Shown: positions 55,831 to 64,000 of the stretch, one piece after another | How positions within the stretch are numbered: the first letter of the stretch is position 1 | Layout of the letters: the number at the start of each line of letters is the position of its first letter | Source of the DNA: Dolichospermum sp. LEGE 00240 | GTDB lineage: Bacteria > Cyanobacteriota > Cyanobacteriia > Cyanobacteriales > Nostocaceae | DNA length: 64,000 nucleotides | Assembly (NCBI RefSeq): GCF_015207875.1 | Contig: NZ_JADEVZ010000004.1 | Location: 62,001 to 126,000 of the forward strand | Direction of reading: 5' to 3' | Position numbers and translations under genes: made by a program | Notes under the pieces: generated by a model | The model's database searches: none | What the model was told of the DNA's origin: nothing | Seen by the model: the letters and a program-made list of their open reading frames with translations, nothing else

Positions 55831-56091
55831 TTAATGACCTAGCATCTCATCTAACTTACGTTGACGGTCTAAAGTGTAGATATCATCATAACCACCAATG
55901 TGAACATCATTAATAAAAATTTGTGGTAAAGAGCGTTTTCCATTAGCTCTTTGAGACATTTTATCTCTTGCTATTTCGTCTCCATCAATGTTGTATTCGA
56001 TAAAATCAATACTTTTGCTCTTTAGTAGATTTTTAGCACGCATACAAAACGGGCAAGTTGTCCAAATGTAAATTTCTACTCTTGCAGCCAT
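55831..56091 (-). CDS. grxC: Glutaredoxin 3, downstream copy of a tandem pair
   Basis: 86 residues. The redox site is Cys13 and Cys16 in TTCPFCMRAKNLL; SLPQIFINDVHIGGYDD holds the cis-proline and the glutathione-binding glycines. Identity to the neighbour at 56196 is high across the whole length. It reduces glutathione-mixed disulphides and supplies reducing power. The pair stands between gshB and guaA. Confidence 0.95.
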   Translation of the reverse strand: MAARVEIYIWTTCPFCMRAKNLLKSKSIDFIEYNIDGDEIARDKMSQRANGKRSLPQIFINDVHIGGYDDIYTLDRQRKLDEMLGH

Positions 56092-56195
56092 AATATTCTC
56101 AACAAAATGTAATACTTCTTAATTTTAGACCGAGGTTAATGGGGACTGGGTAATGGGTAAAACATTCTTCCCAATCACCAACGACCAATCACCAA
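56092..56195. repeat. Duplicated glutaredoxin leader with STRR
   Basis: The 55 bp before the start at 56091 (AATATTCTCAACAAAATG, ACTTCTTAATTTTAG) are nearly identical to those before 56456. Both continue into ATGGGTAATGG/GGGACTGG-type heptamers, so gene plus promoter were duplicated as one block. Confidence 0.75.
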
Positions 56196-56456
56196 TCACC
56201 GTTCTAGTAGATCATCTAATTTACCTTGATTATCTAAATCGTGTATATCATCACAACCACCTATGTGTCGATCATTAATAAAAATTTGGGGTAAAGAACG
56301 TCTACCATTAGCTCTTCGGGACATTTTATCTCTTGCTATTTCGTCTCCGTCAATACTGTATTCGGTAAAATCAATTCCTTTTTGTGTGAGTAGCTTTTTA
56401 GCACGAATACAAAAAGGGCAGGTTTTCCAAGTATAAATTTCTACTCTTGCAGCCAT
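56196..56456 (-). CDS. grxC: Glutaredoxin 3, upstream copy of a tandem pair
   Basis: 86 residues with the active site KTCPFCIRAKKLL and the same SLPQIFINDRHIGG motif. Differences from the neighbour include IGGCDD with an added cysteine in place of IGGYDD, and a different C-terminus (NQGKLDDLLER). The extra cysteine close to the glutathione site may change redox behaviour. Gene order and matching leader imply a recent tandem duplication. Confidence 0.95.
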   Translation of the reverse strand: MAARVEIYTWKTCPFCIRAKKLLTQKGIDFTEYSIDGDEIARDKMSRRANGRRSLPQIFINDRHIGGCDDIHDLDNQGKLDDLLER

Positions 56457-56568
56457 AATATTCTCAACACAATGTAATACTTCTTAATTTTAGACTGAGG
56501 TTAATGGGTAATGGGGACTGGGGACTGGGTAAAACATTCTCCCTGCTCCCTGCTCCCTGCCTCTTTAC

Positions 56569-58191
56569 CTATTCCCACTCAATAGTTCCAGGTGGTTTGG
56601 AGGTAATGTCATAAACCACACGGTTTACACCTTTGACTTCATTCACAATGCGAGTAGAAATTGCTTCTAGCACATCGTAAGGAATCCGCGCCCAGTCTGC
56701 CGTCATACCATCTTCGCTGGTGACAATCCTTAAAACAATGGGATAGGCATAGGTGCGTTTGTCGCCCATAACACCAACGCTGCGAATGGGTAATAGAACT
56801 GCAAAAGCTTGCCAAACCTCATTATATAAACCGCGTTGATTAATTTCTTGACGAACAATTAAATCAGCATCTCGCAAAATATTCAAGCGCTCGGAGGTAA
56901 CTTCACCTAAAATGCGAATGGCTAAACCAGGTCCAGGGAATGGTTGACGTTGGACAATTTCTTCTGGTAAACCAATGGAACGACCGACTTTGCGGACTTC
57001 ATCTTTAAATAGTTTCCGCAGTGGTTCTACGAGTTTAAATCTCAAGTCTTTTGGTAAACCACCCACATTGTGATGACTTTTAATTTTCACTGCTACCCGT
57101 TCACCACTTTTTGGATCAACATTGGTATCAGCAGATTCAATTACGTCTGGATAAAGTGTGCCTTGAGCCAAGTAATCAAAATGACCAAGATTTTTCGATG
57201 TCTCCTCAAAAACACTGATAAACTCATGTCCGATGCGGCGACGCTTTTCTTCGGGATCGGTTACTCCAGCGATCGCCGAGATAAATCGTTCGCGGGCATT
57301 AACATATTCTACGGGAATATGAAATTGTTCTTTAAATAACTTTACTAACCTTTCTGGTTCTAGTTTCCGCATGAAACCCTGATCAATAAATACACAGGTT
57401 AGTTGTTCACCAATGGCTTTATATAGGAGAAAAGCCAGAGTAGAAGAGTCCACACCGCCAGATAATGCTAATAGTACCCGTTTGTCTCCTACTTTGGCGC
57501 GAATTTCCTGAATTGATTCTTCGACGAAAGCGGCTGTTGTCCAAGTTGGTTCACAGTCACAGATATGGTAAACAAAGTTGCGAATTAAGGCTATACCACC
57601 CTGAGAGTGAACGACTTCGGGGTGAAATTGGACTCCATAGAGTTTTTTGTCATGGTGAGCGATCGCTGCACAGGGAGTATTATCAGTATGTGCCAGTAGT
57701 TCAAAGCCAGAAGGCATAGTTGTGACTGAATCTCCATGACTCATCCACATGGTTGCACCTTCTTCGACATTAGTTAATAAGTCTGTAGGGTCATCTATCT
57801 GTAGAGATGCTTTTCCATATTCACCCCGTTCAGCTTTGATGACTTCTCCACCCAGTTGATTTACCATGAGTTGCATTCCATAGCAAACACCAAGAACGGG
57901 TATTCCCAATTTCCAGATTTCTGGGTCACAATGGGGGGCGTAGTCACTATATACGGAATTTGGACCACCGGAAAGGATAATCCCTTTGGGGTTAATTTTT
58001 TCTAACTGTTCTGCTGTGGTGCGATAGGAAATAACTTCTGAATATACTTGTGTTTCGCGGATACGACGAGCAATTAATTCAGAATATTGAGAGCCAAAGT
58101 CTAAAATAACAATTATTTGACCTTTAAGTTTCCCAAAATTTTCCTGTGTTTGGGATGTTTCGACTGTTGGTAGAGTCACCGCTGTATTCAT
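56569..58191 (-). CDS. guaA: GMP synthase (glutamine-hydrolysing)
   Basis: 540 residues from the ATG at 58191 (MNTAVTLPT). The class I amidotransferase domain has [26 protein letters not shown]-like [11 protein letters not shown] with the nucleophile Cys and [15 protein letters not shown] with the His. The ATP-PPase domain has [18 protein letters not shown], and the dimer part contains [15 protein letters not shown]. The end PPGTIEWE is the conserved tail. It converts XMP to GMP. It follows cbiD on the same strand, a neighbourhood seen in other cyanobacteria. Confidence 0.97.
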   Translation of the reverse strand: MNTAVTLPTVETSQTQENFGKLKGQIIVILDFGSQYSELIARRIRETQVYSEVISYRTTAEQLEKINPKGIILSGGPNSVYSDYAPHCDPEIWKLGIPVLGVCYGMQLMVNQLGGEVIKAERGEYGKASLQIDDPTDLLTNVEEGATMWMSHGDSVTTMPSGFELLAHTDNTPCAAIAHHDKKLYGVQFHPEVVHSQGGIALIRNFVYHICDCEPTWTTAAFVEESIQEIRAKVGDKRVLLALSGGVDSSTLAFLLYKAIGEQLTCVFIDQGFMRKLEPERLVKLFKEQFHIPVEYVNARERFISAIAGVTDPEEKRRRIGHEFISVFEETSKNLGHFDYLAQGTLYPDVIESADTNVDPKSGERVAVKIKSHHNVGGLPKDLRFKLVEPLRKLFKDEVRKVGRSIGLPEEIVQRQPFPGPGLAIRILGEVTSERLNILRDADLIVRQEINQRGLYNEVWQAFAVLLPIRSVGVMGDKRTYAYPIVLRIVTSEDGMTADWARIPYDVLEAISTRIVNEVKGVNRVVYDITSKPPGTIEWE

Positions 58192-58493
58192 GGTAGAGAA
58201 AGTGTTTCGTTGAGGATAGAAAACCACAAACTGTGATTTTTATGATTTTTGTGATTAATAATGATCAGTGATCACAGATGAATTAATCATGCAAATCATA
58301 GTTTAGTTTTGAAAAATATTTATTTGAGATACTTTTACCAAGTTAAGATCAAGCTGCATTGAATAAGATTTCAAGAATAATTGACCGCAGATAAACGCAA
58401 ATAAACGCAGATAAAGACGGATGAATTAATTAATGGATTTCATAGTTCTGTGCTGCTTTACATAAAATTGGTATTAGGATAATTTTTATTAAG
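58192..58493. other. Gap between cbiD and guaA with a decamer tandem repeat
   Basis: 302 bp without gene. 58382-58415 contains ATAAACGCAG/ATAAACGCAA units in tandem (CGCAGATAAACGCAAATAAA). It is of a different type from the heptamer arrays. No obvious promoter pair was found. Confidence 0.5.
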
Positions 58494-59609
58494 TTAGCAC
58501 AATTTTTCCAGTAAGATACAACCAGTTTTGCTTTTCACCAGGATTTGGCGATCGCGGTCAAAAAGTACAGAACCACAAGCTATAATGGTTTTACCTTGTT
58601 GATTGTGGCTATCCATATATGCTTGGGTGCGGGTATCAATTGTTTCGGCAATGGAGTTATAAACCTGATTTACCCAATTACTCCCAGTATTACTATCTAG
58701 ACTTCTCAGATGTTTTAATGCTGCTTCTGCTGTGGGACTCTCAAAAACGGTTTGAATATCTGGAGAATTTAATCCTAGCATGGCACAATGGGCTGTGAGA
58801 ATTTCCCGCCGACCATCGGCTAAATGATGATGTGTGTGAAAGATTCCCCCTGCTAGTTTCATCAATTTACCGTGATAACCAAATAATAAAATTTCTTTGA
58901 CACCTAAGACATCAGCCGCAACTAACATAGGTCCCAACCAGTTAGCGGTTTTTACCATTTGTGCGGGGTTGATACCGAGTTTTTCAGCTAAATCTAAACC
59001 ATTTTCGCCAATACAAAAGACTAAAGTGGAAAATTGACTGGCTTTTGCTGCTAAATCAGCGCGGAAATCTGCTAATTGATCTGGTGTACTTAAAGGTTGA
59101 GAAATCCCTGTTGTTCCTAGTAAGGATAGTCCTTCCACTACCCCAAAAGCAGAGTTAGAAGTCCGAGTTGCGAGCGATCGCCCTTCTGGTAAAATAATTG
59201 TTACCTTGATTTTTTCCGTCGGCGCTAATAATCGCTGTAAATTTTCTGTTATTAATCTCTGAGCATAACCATAAATCGCCGCTTTCCCCTCACCATTAAG
59301 TTGCTTCCCAATTCCCTCACCACCCTGAATAATTACCGTTTCTCCATCTCCTTCATACCATGTCACTACAGCCCAAATTGGTGTATTCTTCGTTAAATCT
59401 AGATTATCACCCGGATTACTACGAGTCATCGCCAAAGCCTGATTTTCCGATATTCCCGCTACTTGTTCAATGGGTATTTCAGCAATTTCCGCAGGTTCAA
59501 TTAAGTCTACAGTAGTAATCTGCAAAGGTTGATGATGACGTAACCAATGCAAAGCCGCAACCGCAGCAGCACAAGCAAAAACAGGTAAAGTGTATCCAGA
59601 ACTGGACAT
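58494..59609 (-). CDS. cbiD: Cobalt-precorrin-5B (C1)-methyltransferase
   Basis: 371 residues, typical length. LPVFACAAAVAALHWL is the N-terminal start; IWAVVTWYEGDGETVIIQGGEGIG, TSNSAFGVVEGLSLLGTTG and FGYHGKLMKLAGGIFHTHHHLADGRREIL are the conserved CbiD segments. It methylates C1 in the anaerobic cobalamin (pseudocobalamin) pathway using S-adenosylmethionine. No other cbi genes are adjacent, as is common in cyanobacteria. Confidence 0.93.
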   Translation of the reverse strand: MSSSGYTLPVFACAAAVAALHWLRHHQPLQITTVDLIEPAEIAEIPIEQVAGISENQALAMTRSNPGDNLDLTKNTPIWAVVTWYEGDGETVIIQGGEGIGKQLNGEGKAAIYGYAQRLITENLQRLLAPTEKIKVTIILPEGRSLATRTSNSAFGVVEGLSLLGTTGISQPLSTPDQLADFRADLAAKASQFSTLVFCIGENGLDLAEKLGINPAQMVKTANWLGPMLVAADVLGVKEILLFGYHGKLMKLAGGIFHTHHHLADGRREILTAHCAMLGLNSPDIQTVFESPTAEAALKHLRSLDSNTGSNWVNQVYNSIAETIDTRTQAYMDSHNQQGKTIIACGSVLFDRDRQILVKSKTGCILLEKLC

Positions 59610-59650
59610 ATTAACAATTTAAAATTAACAATTCAAAACTCAAAAAAATC

Positions 59651-59674
59651 TTACCAATTACCAATTACCAATTC
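59651..59674. repeat. Short STRR array, CCAATTA
   Basis: TTACCAATTACCAATTACC lies immediately after the stop of the small gene at 59674, on its 3' side. Confidence 0.7.
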
Positions 59675-59973
59675 TAAACCCCAACTTCAGATAATAAAAC
59701 TTGCATATCTTCCCAAGAAATATCTTGTTGAAGATAACGGGGTGAGTCAGGATTATAAGGACTTGCTATGCGGTCAATTGTGATAATTGTAGCTGTATCT
59801 GGTAACACTGGAACATCGGGATCATAAGCAGTTGGACGCATCAAAGAACTAGAAAAGCCTTTAAACACGGCAATTTGATCTGGTTCATTATCAATTTCTA
59901 CATTAATAATGAGAACTTCTTGGGATTTTTTAATTGTATATTTTTCCAGTCTTTTACTAATAGAGTTATTCAT
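59674..59973 (-). CDS. Small conserved hypothetical protein
   Basis: 99 residues: MNNSISKRLEKYTIKKSQEV, a beta-rich centre (LIINVEIDNEPDQIAVFKGFSSSLMRPT), and ATIITIDRIASPYNPDSPRYLQQDISWEDM at the end. The pattern FKGFSSSLxxPT and DVPVLPD suggest a compact beta domain, conserved in plants and cyanobacteria in my recollection but without a named role. No membrane helix or signal. It precedes cbiD on the same strand. Confidence 0.75.
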   Translation of the reverse strand: MNNSISKRLEKYTIKKSQEVLIINVEIDNEPDQIAVFKGFSSSLMRPTAYDPDVPVLPDTATIITIDRIASPYNPDSPRYLQQDISWEDMQVLLSEVGV

Positions 59974-60063
59974 GCAGTCGGGACTATGATTTTTGTGATT
60001 AATTTGATGGTAAGCATTCAGCTAAAACCGGAATGTAAAGAAAAGTAAAATCGCCCAAAACCT

Positions 60064-60152
60064 CTTCATTCTTCATTCTTGCCTATTGCCTATTGCCTCT
60101 TACCTCTTGCCTCTTGCCTTTTGCCTCGCCATAACGACAATTTTCAACGCCA
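60064..60152. repeat. STRR array and dispersed repeat shared with 12344-12368
   Basis: TTGCCTA/TTGCCTC heptamers (60079-60127) run into a 25-bp unit that is the exact reverse complement of 12344-12368 (it includes CCATAACGACAATTTTCAAC). The membrane-protein gene ends seven bases further on. Confidence 0.75.
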
Positions 60153-60158
60153 ACCTAC

Positions 60159-60749
60159 TTAATGTGAAGCTGAACGTCCATATTTGCCAAGTTTAACCGC
60201 GACAAAATAACTTAAATAAATTATGTAAATTCCTAAAGTAACTATGCCTAAAAATCCGAGGAAAGCAGGTTTGCTATTATGGTGAAAATAGTCTTTAAAT
60301 AGTAATGGTGCTTCTAACCAAACGCTACAGTAAGGAGTTTTGAGAGCAGTTCCTGAAAAAGCACACCCCAAAAAAGGTATCAGCGCTATTGCTCCTAAAC
60401 TACAATAAACTGTTGTTGCCCAACGCCAAGAAGTAAAAATCAATTTTAATGGACTATTGGGATAATAGTCAATTTCATCATTGATGTCTACCCAAAACCA
60501 TAGCGATATAGGAATGAGAATTTGCGACATTAAAGCGGAGATGAAACTGACTCCGAAACCACCAATCATCAAGTACATACTAATAGCTAATAAACTAGCT
60601 ACTCGCCAGTAAATCATTAATAAGTGCTGCATTCCTTCTGCTTTTTGTACAAATGTCCAAACCAGAAGAATTAATGGAATAATCAGCGTAAATAATAACG
60701 CCAGTCGGTAGTCCATCCAAACATAGGGTCTAAACCATACTTGTGTCAT
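60159..60749 (-). CDS. Polytopic membrane protein, probably the DUF3177 family
   Basis: 196 residues from the ATG at 60749; an alternative ATG lies at 60761. Five hydrophobic spans: LALLFTLIIPLILLVWTF, VASLLAISMYLMIGGF, VSFISALMSQILIPISLWFW, YCSLGAIALIPFLGCAF and FLGFLGIVTLGIYIIYLSYF. Conserved stretches are PYVWMDYRLALLFT and SWRWATTVYC. This resembles a small membrane family restricted to cyanobacteria; the number is recalled, not searched. Function unknown. Confidence 0.65.
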   Translation of the reverse strand: MTQVWFRPYVWMDYRLALLFTLIIPLILLVWTFVQKAEGMQHLLMIYWRVASLLAISMYLMIGGFGVSFISALMSQILIPISLWFWVDINDEIDYYPNSPLKLIFTSWRWATTVYCSLGAIALIPFLGCAFSGTALKTPYCSVWLEAPLLFKDYFHHNSKPAFLGFLGIVTLGIYIIYLSYFVAVKLGKYGRSASH

Positions 60750-60922
60750 AAAGTCAATCAAAAAATAGAAAAATTTGTAGTCTCTTAATAACTGGACTTG
60801 ATTCCAGCGTAAGAAACGGGGAGTTTATTCCCCGTCTGGTTCAAATCCGTTGATTAATGGTGCTTAAACCCATTGATATACCAAAAAATTATCACTTGAT
60901 AAAACAGGTACAACTCCTGGTC

Positions 60923-61168
60923 TTAGTCTTCATACAGACGGCACTCATCTGCTTCTGGATTATCATCACAGTATTTCTCTAAAGAGTTTTTGGGTTTAAT
61001 TTGACGTTTATGAGAAGCTTCAGCTTGTAATTCTTCTACAGCATCCCACGCCGCAGCACATTCAGGGGAGGTGCTACCTGAGATATCACATACAGTGCGA
61101 GCCTGTTCCACTTCTTCTTGGATTTTTTCTTGGATATCGTCATTGGCTTTTGTTTGGATATTAGTCAT
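60923..61168 (-). CDS. cp12: Calvin-cycle regulator CP12
   Basis: 81 residues. The core AWDAVEELQAEASHK (residues 40-54) is the hallmark CP12 motif. Two cysteine pairs are present, C27/C37 and C67/C76 in CDDNPEADEC; oxidised, they form loops that let CP12 lock GAPDH and phosphoribulokinase into an inactive complex in the dark. It is the standard stand-alone cyanobacterial form without a CBS extension. It is in the upstream position of a leftward region after pgeF with its own promoter gap (61169-61459). Confidence 0.96.
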   Translation of the reverse strand: MTNIQTKANDDIQEKIQEEVEQARTVCDISGSTSPECAAAWDAVEELQAEASHKRQIKPKNSLEKYCDDNPEADECRLYED

Positions 61169-61459
61169 GATTTTGTCTCTTTATGTTTTGTTTATACTAG
61201 TATAGAAAAAGTTTGAAAATTGTAGTTTTCTGTCTCTGAGATTACTAGTTTTACACTTGTGGTGATAATTCTGGTGGGTAGTATCTCTCCAATAGGCTTT
61301 TTGCTCATTGAGCGAGATATATCTAGAGGATTATCCCATGAATATGATAAGCTGTTATACCTATAACTTGCATGATCTTCATTTTGAATACAGACTTGGG
61401 AGATTGCTTGTAAGCATTTTTTGAGAAATTGTTATTTAGTATACTGGCTCGTCCGTTGA

Positions 61460-62239
61460 TTATTTACCTGCACTGACGATTCCCGACCATTGCACCTTTT
61501 TCTCTTTTTCTCGCCGATAGGAGAAGAAATGTTCTGGAGTTTGGAAAGTACAATAGGGAGCGATCGCCACTTGTTCTACACTAAATCCTAATTGTTCCAA
61601 TTGTAAAGCATTGACCCGGCGCACGTCTAAACGCACCTTTCCCGGTTCTGGATCTCTCAGCAAAGGTGAATTGGGTAAATTGTGCAAAGCCGAAACAACT
61701 GCTTCTGGTTGACCATCTGGGACAATGGTACTGCCAATTTCCGCAGCCACTTCCACAGAGACTTGGTAAACCTCCCCAGCAATAGCCGGACCCATTGCTA
61801 CTCGCAAATCTATTAAATTACTACCATGCGATCGCATTCTGGCGATCGCTTCAGGCACAATTTTCGCCGCTGTACCCCGCCAACCAGCGTGTAAAGCCGC
61901 CACCTGTCCGGTTTTGACATCGCCAATCAACACAGGTGTACAATCAGCAGAAGCTACCCACACAGCTTGCAAAGGTTGATGACTAATCAAACCATCTGCC
62001 AAGGCCAAATCATCATCACTGGTATTGACATGATCATCAACTTCCTGGGGAGTTAAAACAGTATTGCCATGTACCTGTTTCAAGCGATAAGCTAAAGCAT
62101 CGGGTTGTAGAACCGGAGTTAGCTGATGAGGTAAGCGTGGCCAAAACTGTTGGGTAAAGAAACCATGAGACCAGGGTTCTAGAAGATTACAAGTTAAGTA
62201 AGGTAGACCTTCCCAATCGTGCCATTGCCAAGTGTGCAT
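61460..62239 (-). CDS. pgeF: Purine nucleoside phosphorylase / polyphenol oxidase family protein (YfiH/LACC1)
   Basis: 259 residues from the ATG at 62239 (MHTWQWHDWEGLPYL). The family's metal-site residues appear in QVHGN, VASADCTPVLI, VAALHAGWRGTAAKIV and the end YRREKEKK. Members phosphorolyse purine nucleosides and, in E. coli, edit peptidoglycan precursors (PgeF). An in-frame TTG at 62263 is a weaker start. A repeat array begins about 50 bases upstream. Confidence 0.93.
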   Translation of the reverse strand: MHTWQWHDWEGLPYLTCNLLEPWSHGFFTQQFWPRLPHQLTPVLQPDALAYRLKQVHGNTVLTPQEVDDHVNTSDDDLALADGLISHQPLQAVWVASADCTPVLIGDVKTGQVAALHAGWRGTAAKIVPEAIARMRSHGSNLIDLRVAMGPAIAGEVYQVSVEVAAEIGSTIVPDGQPEAVVSALHNLPNSPLLRDPEPGKVRLDVRRVNALQLEQLGFSVEQVAIAPYCTFQTPEHFFSYRREKEKKVQWSGIVSAGK

Positions 62240-62288
62240 CTTTAACCAAACCTCAATAGACAATTAATAACCTTCAATCAATGCTACA

Positions 62289-62430
62289 GCAGGAGTCAGG
62301 AGTCAGGAGTTCAGGAAGAAGGAAGAAGGAAGAATAAAATTACCCAATGACAACCGACAACTGACAACTGACAACTGACAACCGACAACTGACAACCGAC
62401 AACCGACAACTGACAACCGACAACTGACAA
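62289..62430. repeat. STRR block abutting the birA start codon
   Basis: GTCAGGA units (62289-62312) and GGAAGAA units precede about 12 copies of CTGACAA/CCGACAA (62345-62430) that end directly at the birA ATG. Confidence 0.9.
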
Positions 62431-63249
62431 ATGGTGGAATTTAATCAGCAACTTTTGGTAAATAGCTTAAAAGCAGAATATAAGCATCAAGATTTACCAT
62501 TCTCTCTACATATTTTTAACACCTTATCCTCCACAAATCAAACCCTGTGGCAACTAATTGACCAAGGCGAAAAACCTGGCTCTGTAGTTATTGCCACCCA
62601 GCAAACCGCCGGCAGAGGGCAATGGGGTCGGGAATGGCAGTCTGATAAGGGTGGCTTATATCTTTCAATGGCAATAGCTCCTAATTTGGCAGCTACCAGC
62701 AGTTATCAACTTACCTTGGCTAGTGCTTGGGGAATTACAGCACAATTAAGAAAATTTCGTATACCTGTGGGCATAAAATGGCCAAATGATTTAGTATTAG
62801 ATGGTCGCAAGTTAGGCGGCATTTTAACTGAAACCAAGGTCAATCAAGGACAAATCACTCAAGCTATCATTGGTGTGGGGATTAATTGGGCAAATCAAGT
62901 TCCAGAAACGGGAATTAATCTGCAATTATGGCAAAATTCCCAGAATTGTCAGATGTTTGATCACCTAGAAATCCTCACCTCACAGGTTTTAATAGGAATT
63001 AAGTCCGGTATAGAGTGTCTACAGACAGAAGGAATAAACATACTTTTGTCTCACTACCTTGATGTACTTACAAATATGGGTGATCAGGTTTATGTCAATA
63101 ATTTTTTAGGTAAAGTAGTTGGCGTGACTCAAGAAGGTAATCTGCGTTTAAAAATGACAACTGATGATGCGAAAGCAACTTTAACACCAGAAATTTCCGT
63201 CCAACCGGGTACAATTAGCTTGGGTTATCGTCAAACTTCTGTTTCATGA
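62431..63249 (+). CDS. birA: Biotin--[acetyl-CoA-carboxylase] ligase (monofunctional)
   Basis: 272 residues without the DNA-binding domain of E. coli BirA. LPFSLHIFNTLSSTNQTLWQL, VVIATQQTAGRGQWGREWQS (the biotinyl-AMP loop), GGLYLSMAIAP, VGIKWPNDLVLDGRKLGGIL and the short C-terminal beta domain are present. It attaches biotin to AccB. The start codon follows the repeat array without a ribosome-binding sequence; a downstream Met is not available in the conserved N-terminal region, so this start is kept. Confidence 0.94.
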   Translation: MVEFNQQLLVNSLKAEYKHQDLPFSLHIFNTLSSTNQTLWQLIDQGEKPGSVVIATQQTAGRGQWGREWQSDKGGLYLSMAIAPNLAATSSYQLTLASAWGITAQLRKFRIPVGIKWPNDLVLDGRKLGGILTETKVNQGQITQAIIGVGINWANQVPETGINLQLWQNSQNCQMFDHLEILTSQVLIGIKSGIECLQTEGINILLSHYLDVLTNMGDQVYVNNFLGKVVGVTQEGNLRLKMTTDDAKATLTPEISVQPGTISLGYRQTSVS

Positions 63250-63262
63250 GGAGGTGATTTGA

Positions 63263-63999
63263 GTGATACACAAGGCTGTTCAAGTTCGTATATATCCATC
63301 AAAAGAACAGGAAACACAACTAGCGCAATCTTTTGGATGTGCTAGATGGTGGTGGAATTATGCTCTAAATAAGTCAATTGAGACTTATAAAGAGACGAGT
63401 AAAGGACTTAGCCGTGCTGCACTCAACGCATTACTTCCTATTCTCAAAAAAGCAGAAGATACTATTACCGCAAGGCGGAAGTCAAAAGTCAAAAGTCAAA
63501 ACTAATACTGAGCAAGCTTTTTGGCGATTGATAATGGTTGATTTATTTACGCCGTGTTGTACTATTTGGTTAGGTGATTGTTATCGACTTCGCTCAACAC
63601 AAGGGAAAATTCAACTATTTCCGAAGGGAAGATTTATGGTATTGATTTAGGATTAAAACATTTTGCTGTTGTCACTAATGGTGAAAAGGTTGTCTTATAT
63701 GATAACCCTAAACACCTTGCCAAGCAGGAAAAAAACCTTAAACGCAAACAGAAAAAATTAGCACGTAAACAAAAGGGAAGTAAATCAAGAAATAGATATA
63801 GAAAAGTTGTTGCCAAAGTGTACGAACGAGTTAGCAATTCGCGGCAAGATTTTCTACATAAACTTAGTTATAAGTTAGTCAGCGATAGCTAAGCTGTTAT
63901 AGTAGAGAATCTATGGCTTCCTTCGATCGCCAAGCTTCGCTATCATGTCAAAGGCATGGTTCGTAATCACAATTTGGCAAAATCAATATCTGATGTTGG
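63263..63999 (+). pseudogene. tnpB: Degenerate IS605-type tnpB, interrupted by a MITE and cut by the window edge
   Basis: A GTG at 63263 with AGGAGGTGA upstream starts MIHKAVQVRIYPSKEQETQL and RWWWNYALNKSIETYK, the TnpB N-terminus. At 63467 element B is inserted; its own sequence brings in a stop. After it, TIWLGDCY resumes in another frame, then much is deleted up to the RuvC-I part GKIYGIDLGLKHFAVV (from about 63629), and on to SRQDFLHKLSYKLVSDS. A nonsense TAA at 63890-63892 follows; reading on in frame gives AVIVENL, then a 10-codon palindromic insertion (63921-63952), then HVKGMVRNHNLAKSISDVG to the window end. Not functional. Confidence 0.9.
63467..63560. mobile_element. MITE-like element B, copy 5, inside tnpB (6-bp target duplication)
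   Basis: Starts ACCGCAAGGCGGAAGTC, contains triple GTCAAAA units and GATAATGGTTGATTTATTTA, ends GCCGTGTTGT. ACTATT at 63461-63466 and 63561-63566 is an exact duplication. Removing the insert plus one copy restores the TnpB reading AEDTIWLGDCY. Confidence 0.85.
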
Positions 64000-64000
64000 A

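Overview
The window is chromosomal DNA from a filamentous, most likely heterocyst-forming (Nostocales) cyanobacterium. Oxygenic photosynthesis genes (psbEFLJ, psbO, psaI, ycf48, cp12, ndhCKJ) fix the phylum. Frequent GCGATCGC (HIP1) palindromes and many intergenic runs of degenerate heptanucleotides (STRR type, e.g. GTCAGGA, GGTGACA, CTGACAA, GGGAACA, CCAATTA) point to the Nostoc/Anabaena side. Genus cannot be settled from the sequence alone.

Region 1 (1-16152, all minus strand) is an exopolysaccharide or O-antigen-type locus read from right to left: a WbpM/CapD-type membrane sugar dehydratase, a secreted alpha-toroid protein, a GINT1-like beta-propeller, a Wzx-like flippase, three complete glycosyltransferases and one cut by the window edge, a Wzy-like polymerase, an AsnB-type amidotransferase, a TviB/WbpO-type UDP-sugar dehydrogenase and a UDP-uronate epimerase. 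The dehydrogenase, epimerase and amidotransferase together suggest an amidated uronic acid in the polymer. Region 2 (16700-26200) carries ilvH, a BON protein, an alpha/beta hydrolase, infC, a very large transporter-HEAT fusion, a Uma2-type protein and hflX.

Region 3 (26398-30826, plus) is the conserved rplS-trnW-secE-nusG-rplK-rplA-rplJ-rplL block, with an L10-type leader and an apparent attenuator before rplJ. Region 4 (30900-43600) has nnr, a SPOR-like secreted protein, a pentapeptide-repeat protein beside an unrecognised protein with an internal domain duplication, pyrB, mgtE, ndhCKJ, and the photosystem II block rubredoxin-ycf48-psbEFLJ followed by a convergent psaI. Region 5 (43668-50393, minus) holds a large uncharacterised protein, a small protein/lipoprotein pair, a SigF-type sigma factor and psbO. 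Region 6 (50892-63249) has a small conserved gene, ftsQ, ftsZ, gshB, two tandem glutaredoxins, guaA, cbiD, a small hypothetical, a membrane protein, cp12, pgeF and birA. The window ends in a wrecked tnpB.

Apart from housekeeping genes, the most striking content is the density of small non-autonomous repeats. I see a 137-bp element present twice in inverted orientation with exact 6-bp target duplications, a 79-bp relative, a 155-bp element with an exact 8-bp duplication ending at the sigma-factor stop codon, a five-copy element that has split tnpB, and STRR arrays that supply stop codons, separate leaders from genes, or abut a start codon. No CRISPR array, phage, secondary-metabolite cluster or clear defence system was seen.
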